The translations under genes were made by a program, and so were the position numbers. The notes beneath the pieces are model-generated. The model had not been told where the DNA came from and ran no database searches. It saw only the letters and a program-made list of their open reading frames with translations. A stretch of DNA of 64,000 nucleotides from Planctomycetota bacterium (GTDB lineage Bacteria > Planctomycetota > SZUA-567 > H5-PLA8): assembly GCA_023150555.1 (NCBI GenBank), contig JAKLKQ010000011.1, positions 1 through 64,000 on the forward strand. The letters are read 5' to 3'. How positions within the stretch are numbered: the stretch's first letter is position 1; each line of letters begins with the position of its first letter. Positions 43,654 through 51,900 of this stretch are shown in pieces.

Positions 43654-44133
43654 CTACTTCGGCGTCCAGATTTTGCCCGCGGCGATGGCGTCGAGCTGCT
43701 CCAAGTGGTGGGCGTTGTGCTTCACCACCTTGTCCAGCACCCACGCGAAGGTCAGGCGGCCGTACTCGCTGTGGCGACCCGCGCGCGCGAACGTCTTCGC
43801 CGGCACAAGGCGCAGCAGTTCGAGAATCCCGCGCCGCGCGGCTTCGAACTGCAGACGAGCCAGTTTCAGGTCACGCTTTGCGTATCTTAAGCCCCGCGCC
43901 CACTCGTCCTGGTCGAAGCCCTGAAGCACCGGCTTGCGGTCCGCCGCCAGCCTGCGCAGGCGGTCCAGCAGCACGGCCTCGGTGTCGGAGATGTGCACGA
44001 GCATCTCGCGCATCGTCCACTTGCCGGGCGCGTAGCTGCGCTTCTGCACCGCCGCCGGGCGGTCGAAGTGGTGCAGCGTGGCCTTCAGGCTGGCCTGCAA
44101 CTCCTTTATGGCGCCGGTGCGCGAGGCGCTCAT
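43654..44133 (-). CDS. DinB/YfiT-like four-helix protein
   Basis: A 159-residue helical protein of the DinB superfamily: KWTMREMLVHISDTEAVLLDRLRRL contains the first metal His, and KVVKHNAHHLEQLDAI carries the C-terminal His pair. Members include thiol S-transferases and metal-dependent hydrolases of unknown substrate. The ATG at 44133 is preceded by AAAGGAGG at 8 bases. It follows the LamG-protein gene on the same strand. Confidence 0.82.
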   Translation of the reverse strand: MSASRTGAIKELQASLKATLHHFDRPAAVQKRSYAPGKWTMREMLVHISDTEAVLLDRLRRLAADRKPVLQGFDQDEWARGLRYAKRDLKLARLQFEAARRGILELLRLVPAKTFARAGRHSEYGRLTFAWVLDKVVKHNAHHLEQLDAIAAGKIWTPK

Positions 44134-44180
44134 CGCGGGCCCCTCCTTTAATATGCGTGTTGGAAGCGCCGGCCCCGGCG

Positions 44181-45449
44181 TCAATTCGCACGCGGGTCCT
44201 TCGCCAGCAGCGCGATCTCCGCGGCCTGCAGCGCGCGCTGGTACACGCGCAACTCGTCCATCCAGCCGTCGAACGTCGGCAGCCCGTGCATGCCGGAGGT
44301 GAGGAACCGGCCGCCGATCCGGATGGTGTAGCCGCCGTCGCCCTTCCCGCCGATGTCCCCGCCCGAGCAATCCTGGGTCGCGGCGGGCGCGCCGTTTACG
44401 TAGGCGACGGCGTTTTTGCCGTCGCAGGTCCAGGCAAGGTGCACCCACCCACCGCTCGGTTGCGGCAGCGGCGCCTCGAGCTTGAAATCGGTTTCCCCTT
44501 GCGTCCAGGTCCAGACCGCGTTCGCCGCATCCAGGCCGAGCCGGTAGCGTTGGCGGTTCTCCAGCAAGGTCGCCTCCTGGTTGGCGTTTGCGGAACGGAT
44601 CCAGAGCGCCACGGCGGCGGCTTTGGAGTTCCTGACGCCGCCGCCGGATACGATGATGCCGCCGGCGTCCCTGGACTTTCCGTTGAAGCGGAAGGCGCGC
44701 CCGAAGAGGCCTTCCTCGAGTTGCGCTTCCTCGACAGCCGCCCGCTTCGAATCCGCGGCATCGCCAAACTCGAATGGGCGGTAGTACGCCAGCGCCTTCT
44801 TGAGGTCCTCGTTGTCCGGTAGCTGGAGGACGCGCGGGACCGCTTCCGGCGCCGCGGAATCGGACTTGGGCCCCGCACGGGGCGGGACGGACTTGGCAGG
44901 CTCGGGCCGCGCGGATTGCGCGGATTGGGTTTTCATCTTCGAAGGCGGCTCAGGCGAAGCATGCTCTTCGATTTTCTCGCCGGACGCGCCGGACGTGCTG
45001 CGCGGCACAGAGCCGTCGCCGGAAGCGAACACGAACAGCAGCGCCACGACCAGCACCAACCCGCCCGCTGCGAAGGCGATCAGCGGGACTTTGTTGCCGC
45101 CCGGCGCGGATGCGTGCGCGCCGGGCGGCTCGCGGTGCGGACGCGTATGCGCGGGGTTTCCGTGGCTTCGATGCGCGGACAGGGTCCCGGTCGATGGGCT
45201 CCTGCGCAGAGCCGGGGGCTTTCGAGGCGGCGGAGGAGGCAAAGGCTGCGGCTTCGCGGCGGGCTTCGGTTCGGCGGCCTTGTGCGCGGCGATGTCCTCG
45301 TCGGTGACGGGAAGCATCTCCATCGTGAGCACGCCGGCGGCGCAAGAGGCGCAGTACACGCCGGCGAGCTTCTTGTCCTTGCCGGCGCCGGCGGCGATGT
45401 CCTTCTCGGTCAGCCGCACGCCGCATTTTTCGCAGAAGTAGAACTTCAT
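44181..45449 (-). CDS. Zinc-ribbon, TM and LamG-domain protein
   Basis: A 422-residue protein with an N-terminal zinc ribbon (C6, C9, C33, C36), a Pro-rich linker, one membrane segment (about 121-142), a polar linker and a C-terminal LamG/concanavalin-like domain (about 245-415; AVALWIRSANANQEATLLENR, GGWVHLAWTCDGKNAVAYVNG, FDGWMDELRVYQRAL). The zinc ribbon would be cytoplasmic and the LamG domain outside, suggesting a sensor or anchor. The ATG at 45449 is supported by AGAGG upstream. Confidence 0.78.
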   Translation of the reverse strand: MKFYFCEKCGVRLTEKDIAAGAGKDKKLAGVYCASCAAGVLTMEMLPVTDEDIAAHKAAEPKPAAKPQPLPPPPPRKPPALRRSPSTGTLSAHRSHGNPAHTRPHREPPGAHASAPGGNKVPLIAFAAGGLVLVVALLFVFASGDGSVPRSTSGASGEKIEEHASPEPPSKMKTQSAQSARPEPAKSVPPRAGPKSDSAAPEAVPRVLQLPDNEDLKKALAYYRPFEFGDAADSKRAAVEEAQLEEGLFGRAFRFNGKSRDAGGIIVSGGGVRNSKAAAVALWIRSANANQEATLLENRQRYRLGLDAANAVWTWTQGETDFKLEAPLPQPSGGWVHLAWTCDGKNAVAYVNGAPAATQDCSGGDIGGKGDGGYTIRIGGRFLTSGMHGLPTFDGWMDELRVYQRALQAAEIALLAKDPRAN

Positions 45450-45652
45450 GCCCTCTATTAACTCGCGCGGGCCCCTGCGTGTCAACACCCTCGAAACCCG
45501 GTCACGATTCCTCTCTTTTCGAGGCGGTGGGCTCGGTTCCTGAAAAGGATCGATTCTCCTGGGATTAGAGAGTAACTCGCGGCGCGTTGAACGCGCAGGA
45601 CGCCGACTCCCGTACGCTGGACCGCGCGGCCGCGCCCTGAAGCGCCGACGCG

Positions 45653-48328
45653 CTACTTGGGCGGGGCGTCGAGCAGTTCCAGGGCCTTCGGGTCGAGCTT
45701 CATCACGAACATCGCCTTGTAGTCCGATGGCGCCCACAACACGTTGCGGCGCGTGTCCAGCACCGGGCTGAAGGTGATGCTGCCAACCTTGTCGTTGTTC
45801 TTCGGTGGATCGAAACTCCACTGCTTTTGGGCCGCGTCGAATCTCGCGAGGCGGCTCTGCTGCGTGATGTTCGTGAGCGCCCAGCGATTGGCGGCCGGGT
45901 CGTAAACCACCTGGCGCCCGGCGACGAAGCCCATGCCGAAGAGCACCAGGTCGGCGTCGGGCAGGTAGAGCGTTTCGCGGTAGCGGTGGAACCGGTCGCC
46001 GACCGCCGCGCGGTTCTTGGGATCCAGCACGGCCATCTCCTGCGTCGCGGGGTCGTAGCGGTGCACGCGCCCGTCGGGCTTCTCGTAGCCCGCGGCGGCG
46101 TTGATGTAGAGGACCTTGCGCTTGGCGTCCCAGGTCAGGCCGCCTTCGTCGCCGTGGACATCGGACGGCACGCCGCCGCCTTTCACGACCAGGGGCGTCC
46201 AGGTCAAGGCCTTCGCGTCGAAGCGCGCGAAGTGGATGCCGTTGTTGGGACCGTCGCTGCAGCCGCCGGCCCAGCAGACGATGCCGCCGGGCGTGCCGAC
46301 GATCTTCGAGCTGTACGGGTTGTACGGGATGGGCTGGCTCGCCGCGAAACCGGTCCACTCGCGCTTGTCCGGATCGTAGACGGAGGTACCCGCGCGCGAG
46401 GCGGCGACCATCTTCTTCGTCACGAAATCGTAGGCGTAGTTCTTGTACGTGTGGTTCTGGCAGTCGGGGCGCCCGGTGAGCTGGATGCCGTAGGTCGAAC
46501 CGCCCGCGACGTAGGGGATGCTCCAGCGGTTCAGCCCCGGATGGAAATGGTGCACGATGTCCGCCGGATCGGCGCAGTGCCCGCCGGTCCAGAAGTAGAT
46601 CTGGTCGCGGCCGGGATCGTACAGACACGTGCCCCAACTGCGCTCGGGACAGGGACGCGGCGCCTGCGGGACCTCGACCCACTGGTTGGCCGGCAGCGCG
46701 GCGAGGAAGGCGTCGGTCTCCGCCGGATCGCCCTGCGGCGCGGCGTCGTACCACTGCGGGTTGTACGCTTCCACGCGGTCGCCGCGGTACAGACGCTTGC
46801 CGCCGGGCGCGCCGTGCTTCTGCGTCAGTTCGGGCTTCGCGCCGGCGGCGTCGAGCTTCAGCATCCATGTGCTGCTGGTCATGTAGTCGTGGTAGGTGTT
46901 GCCGCCCACCGCCGGGCACAGCAGCACGCCGAACTGCGTCATCACCACGCGGTTGTTGACGATGAACCACGGCTGGCCGTCGGGCGACTTCTCGAGCACC
47001 TCGGGGCCGGGCAGCACCGCCATCGTCCAGGTGCCCTGGGAAGGGTCGAAGATCCAAACGTCCGGAGAAAGCGGCTGCGTGAAGCGCTGGTAGACCATGC
47101 GCGACAGGTACGTGTCGCCCGAAAGCAGGGCGATCTGCTTGGTTTCGGGCAGCCAGTACATCTGCCCGCCGATGCGCGGCGACGGCGCGACGGGCGCATT
47201 CACCCGGCGCCACTTGCGTTTCGCGCAGTCGTAGATCCAGGTGTCGTTGAAAAGGTAGTCGCCGTGGTCGCCGCCGTAGTAGACGTACGCTTTGCGTTCG
47301 GGATCGAACAGCCCCATGGCGCGGTAACGCGCGGGCGGCTCGCTGGCCAGCAGGTCGTCGGCCTCGTCGGCGCGCCAGGACGCGTCCTCGGCGGCGGCGA
47401 TCTGCGGGGCCTCCAGCTTGCCCCCGGCGAACGCCTGCGCGGCCTCCGCGGACTTCTTCGCGGCCTCCTGCAGCAACGCGGCGGCCGCCGAAGCATCGGC
47501 GGCCGCGCAGCCGGCGGCGAGCGCGTCTTTTTCGACGCGGGCCGCCAGTCCAGCGATCGCCTTGGACACGGCGTCCTGGACCGTCGCGAGGCGTTCCTTC
47601 GTCTGCGCGGCCTTCCAGTCGCCGGGCTGCGCGGCATAGAAGAGGTTGCGGGCCAGCGCCACGGCATTTTTCTGTGCCTCGCGGGCCTTGGCGACGCCAC
47701 CGCGCAGCGCTTTCAGCGGTTCCGGATCGCCGGGGCTGCGCCGGAAGGCGTTCTTTTCGAGGCTGTAGATCCAGTGGCCCAGCGTGCCTTCGGGCACGGC
47801 GCCGCAGCCGCCAGCGAGAACCCAGACTTCCTTGTTGATCGGATCGAGGAACGCGGTCTGGCCGGACATCGGCGGCAGGATCGTCTGCCCCAGACCTTCG
47901 ATGCCTTCCAACGGCGAGTTGGTGGCGGCTTTTTCGCCGGCCAGGTTCGCCTGATCCTCGTCGAGCGCGAAGGAGAACTTGAGGCGCTTGGTCGAATCAT
48001 GGACCGTGAGCAGCACCGGCTTGGGCAGCGGCGGCTGGTCCTTGTACTCCTCCCACTTCCCCGTGGCCGCGTGGTAGATCATCTTGCCCGGCTTGGGACT
48101 CTCGCGATGCGACTGCCCGTGCGAACCGCCGATCAGGACCAGCTTCTGCTCCTTGGGCAGCCATTGGACGTGCGCGCCGACGCGGTTGCCGGACTGGGCC
48201 TGGTCGAGTTTCGTCCAGACGTTCGCCGGCAGTTTCTGGACCCAATCCGGCGCGGCCTCGCCCCCCGAAACGGCGGCGGCGGCCGCGACCAGCATTGGAA
48301 CTACCTTATAAAGGAGGCGCTGGCGCAT
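45653..48328 (-). CDS. Large secreted Kelch-type protein with Ala-rich helical insert
   Basis: An 891-residue exported protein (signal about 1-25). Kelch-like blades recur (LVLIGGSHG, DTWIYDCAKRKWRRV, DVWIFDPSQGTWTMA, SVYDPDKREWTGFAAS, HRYDPATQEMAVLDP). Between the first blades and the rest, residues about 200-330 form an Ala-rich helical segment. The protein at 56334-58985 has the same layout, so the two are paralogues. Function is unknown; extracellular Kelch proteins often bind or oxidise glycans, but no galactose-oxidase copper site was identified. Confidence 0.75.
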   Translation of the reverse strand: MRQRLLYKVVPMLVAAAAAVSGGEAAPDWVQKLPANVWTKLDQAQSGNRVGAHVQWLPKEQKLVLIGGSHGQSHRESPKPGKMIYHAATGKWEEYKDQPPLPKPVLLTVHDSTKRLKFSFALDEDQANLAGEKAATNSPLEGIEGLGQTILPPMSGQTAFLDPINKEVWVLAGGCGAVPEGTLGHWIYSLEKNAFRRSPGDPEPLKALRGGVAKAREAQKNAVALARNLFYAAQPGDWKAAQTKERLATVQDAVSKAIAGLAARVEKDALAAGCAAADASAAAALLQEAAKKSAEAAQAFAGGKLEAPQIAAAEDASWRADEADDLLASEPPARYRAMGLFDPERKAYVYYGGDHGDYLFNDTWIYDCAKRKWRRVNAPVAPSPRIGGQMYWLPETKQIALLSGDTYLSRMVYQRFTQPLSPDVWIFDPSQGTWTMAVLPGPEVLEKSPDGQPWFIVNNRVVMTQFGVLLCPAVGGNTYHDYMTSSTWMLKLDAAGAKPELTQKHGAPGGKRLYRGDRVEAYNPQWYDAAPQGDPAETDAFLAALPANQWVEVPQAPRPCPERSWGTCLYDPGRDQIYFWTGGHCADPADIVHHFHPGLNRWSIPYVAGGSTYGIQLTGRPDCQNHTYKNYAYDFVTKKMVAASRAGTSVYDPDKREWTGFAASQPIPYNPYSSKIVGTPGGIVCWAGGCSDGPNNGIHFARFDAKALTWTPLVVKGGGVPSDVHGDEGGLTWDAKRKVLYINAAAGYEKPDGRVHRYDPATQEMAVLDPKNRAAVGDRFHRYRETLYLPDADLVLFGMGFVAGRQVVYDPAANRWALTNITQQSRLARFDAAQKQWSFDPPKNNDKVGSITFSPVLDTRRNVLWAPSDYKAMFVMKLDPKALELLDAPPK

Positions 48329-48918
48329 GTGGGATCCCCCGGGTCTGTATTTTTAATATATGCTAGCGTTAATATCATATATTAAAACTACTATTTCAAA
48401 TCTGACGCAGTCCCTATAAAGGAAATTAAGCCAAGCCCTTAAAAGTTCAAAATCGCAAAGTTCGGGGGCCGGATCGAATCTCACGAGTTCGTCCCGGTTG
48501 GACCGGCCGTTTATGCGCAGGCCGTATTTGCGGTGTCGTATCCTCCTGTGCTCCGCTGGCCTACGGCTTCGGCCCAAAGCCGGTGGGCCTTCGATCTCCT
48601 TCCCTATAACTAGTATTAAATTCTTTCCGCCATCTGACCGACGCAATGCTGGTTCATTAGGTCGCCATTACCCTGGCCTATTAGGAAGCGCCGCCGGCCC
48701 GTTCATCGGAGGTAATTGTTCCTGTACCAGAAGATTTAGAAACCGCCTCATATCCCTGTAGAATTCAGTTTCAATTCGTCTGAATCCACCCGTTCAGTTA
48801 CCACCATTTCCGCAGCGCCTAATCCATGTACGACCCCTCGCGCGGCGGACAACTATTAGGCGAAGCCGTTACGCCTCAAGGCGGGCGGCACTATTGCGAA
48901 ACGGGATGGGCTAAAACC
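48329..48918. other. Divergent intergenic region, lower GC
   Basis: The 590 bases between the leftward Kelch gene and the rightward pseudopilin gene include a 12-bp inverted repeat (48351-48387) close to the Kelch start. Short frames here (for example 48353-48646 and 48498-48761) lack ribosome sites or families, and I do not support them as genes. Confidence 0.5.
48351..48387. promoter_or_regulatory. 12-bp inverted repeat upstream of the Kelch gene
   Basis: TTTTAATATATG at 48351-48362 and CATATATTAAAA at 48376-48387 are perfect inverted copies around a 13-base AT-rich loop. It lies 23-59 bases upstream of the Kelch start, where a promoter or operator is expected. Confidence 0.5.
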
Positions 48919-51900
48919 ATGAAGACCGAACGGTCCAGCGGACGGGCGCGCATTCGTGCGGGCGGCGGGACGTCGCGGGAGCGCGGCTTCATCCTGATCG
49001 TGGTGGTCGGGATGCTGGCGGTGCTGGTGGTGCTGGGCATGTCGTACGCCGAACAGGGGCGCGTGGAGCTGCGCGGGGCCAGCAACACCCGCGACCTGGC
49101 CGCGCTGGACGGTCTCTCGGAGGTCGGCTTCCAGTTCGCGCTGGTGGCGCTGCACGACGACCAGAACGTCAAGCGCGCAGGCTTCACGCCGTCGCACCTG
49201 GGCACGCTGGGCGGCGTGGGCTGGACCTCGCGCTGGGGCTTCAACCCCGACGCGACGCTGGGCGGCAAGATGCCGGCCGGCGCGGACCGGGCGCCCAGCC
49301 GCGCGGACGCCTACAACTTCCAGGACTCCTGGCGTCTGCTGCTGTGGAACGAAGAGACCGTCGAGCCGGTCGCGACGTGGACGGGCAAGGCCTGGGCCTA
49401 CGCGTTCAAGTTCCGGCCCGGTCCAAACACGGACCAGCAGTCGATGCGCAGCCGCGAGACGCAGCGCTACCCGCAGCCGCCCTCGGTGCTGGTGGACACC
49501 GTGCAACTGCAGCCCTTCGCGCGGGTGCGCAAGTTCCAGGTACGCGTGGGCTCCTACTCCGGCAACGTGCAGGTCGGCATCACGCCCAAGGACGGCGGCC
49601 TGAACCTCAACGATGTCTACGATCCCGCCACGGTCAACGAAAAGGCCGGCATCTACGAGACCTTGAAGAGCGGCGACCTGGAAGGGACCGTAGGCATCGG
49701 GACGTCCTACGACATCTCCACGAATGCCACCGAACTGGCGAAGGTGCCCTACGCCTCGCCGGACCGACGCACGCTGGACTACATCCTGGGCAAGGTCCCG
49801 CAGATGGCGCAAAAGAACAAGGAGTCCGTGAACTTCGGCACGGGCAGCGAGTGGAACTACCGCCGCTCGCTGGCCGGCAGCACGGCCGTCGACAACGGGC
49901 TGCTGAACTGGCGCCACGTCTTCGAGCCCTACGGCGGCGGGCAGGACTTCAAGTGGGCAGGCAGCGTCACGAAACTTTGGATCAACGGTTATTCGTCGGC
50001 GGGCTACCAGCGCTCATCCACGGGCTACATGACCTCGATGACCACCGGCGCGCCGACGACGATCTACAACGTCGCGGGGGGTTCGGAACCCAACCGCTAC
50101 GGGCTGGAATGCACCCGCCACATCATGTGGACCGCGCTCAAGGGCTGGGGCTTTACCTGCGACGGGCATTACGGGTACGCGGGGCAAGGCTACCTGGTGG
50201 CCAAGAACCATTACGGCAACGACGAGAACAAGGATTACATCTGGTTCCCTTCCGGCAGTTGGACCAACGATCCCCGGCTGCCCTTCACGGGCCTGGGCTG
50301 GGGCCAGAGCGGCGGCGATGGCAACATGTACTTCCACGGCGCCGACAACCAGTACCAGGGCATGGGCTTCGACCGCAAGAACCCGCACCGCGCAGGCATG
50401 GATGCCACGCAGACGGACATCGGATACCGCGGGCGCTACATCTACATCGGCGCCGGCGGGTACGGCCACCCCAAGGCCCACACCTTCCAGCTCCACTACA
50501 TGAACGCCGTAGCCAACGGGCGCTTCTGGACCGACCTGCTGGCGGCGTGGTACTTCGGCGGGGCGCCGGGCTACACGAACTACCTTGGGGCCACCCAGTC
50601 CAGCGGCTACAACAACTGGGCGCACCTGGGCTCGAGCTACGACTCCATCGGCATGGGCACCCACTGGATGCCCCCGACGTCGCACGTCTGGATCCCCGGC
50701 TTCTTCAACAAGGGACGCTTGAGTACGCCCACGCAGTTCACGACTTCGTGGGGCGGCACCATTGGCGGACCGGCCACCGGGCGCGACGAGGTATCCCGAG
50801 GCTTGACCCAGTGGCCCGGCAGCATGCCGCCGGCCAGGATGGCCGCCACGTACCTCGTGCCGATGGCGCGCTGGCCCGCCGACTTCCCGGGCCAGAGCAA
50901 CGCGCACTTCTGCTTCAACAACTTCCGCCTCACGATCCGCGCTCACGGCTTGCAGGAGAACTGGGGCGATCCCGTGAACCCCGGCACGGTCAACGGCACG
51001 CCTTCCAGCAACCGCTGGTACGACGCCATCGACGTCAACAACACCAATCTCCCCGTCGTCTACGGCATGCTCACCATCGAGAAGATCCCCTCGATGCTGA
51101 ACCGCACCGCCGTGGCGCCGCACCTGCATTGGAAGGCGCGCATGCTGGATGTCGAGTGCCGCCTCAAGACGCCCGTCAAGCCCGACGGCTCGGAGAAGGG
51201 CGCGGCGGTGGCCTACGACGACGTGAAGAACTCGTGGATCCCCGTGCAGCTGGGCCTGCGGCAGACCGACACGGGCAAGACCTTCCCCGGCGTGGACTGG
51301 GACGGCGATCCCGACAGCGCCAATTACAACCCGTGGATCCCGCTGCGCATGAAGCTCCAGGACCCCAGCAAGCCCTGGGATCCGGTGAACAACGTCTGGG
51401 AAGAGCCCAAACTCAAGACGCCCGGCAACGACTACGACCCGATCACCAATCCGTTCTACAACAGTGCCGCATTCCTGGCCGAACTGCAGGGCGACCCCGC
51501 CAAGCGCAACGATTACATCACCTACCCCTGGATGCCCAGCCTGATCAAGCCCGTCGATCTCCCCGGAACCGGCAACATCATGGTCGGCCTGTACAACTAC
51601 GGCGACGCCACGCTGCTGGCCCAGGCCGCGGGCACGTGGGGCGAATACATCCGCACTACCGCCGGCGTCGAGAACTTCCCCTGGATGCCGATCAAGGATT
51701 ACGGCGCAGTCGAATGGCACCGCCCCTATCCGACCGACGGCACCACCAACTACCCCAGCCCCGGCTGGGACGGGTACCTCTACGAGCCGCGCTGGTACAC
51801 CGGACGCACGGTCAATCCCAAATATCTGGAGGACAAACTCTCCAACAGCACCCTGGCGGACATCTCGGCCTATTACGGCGAACCCGGGGCGCTCTCCGGC

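Noticed and set aside
48353..48646. A 97-codon leftward frame in the Kelch/pseudopilin spacer
   Set aside because: It starts with TTG, has no ribosome site and ends inside the inverted repeat near the Kelch promoter.
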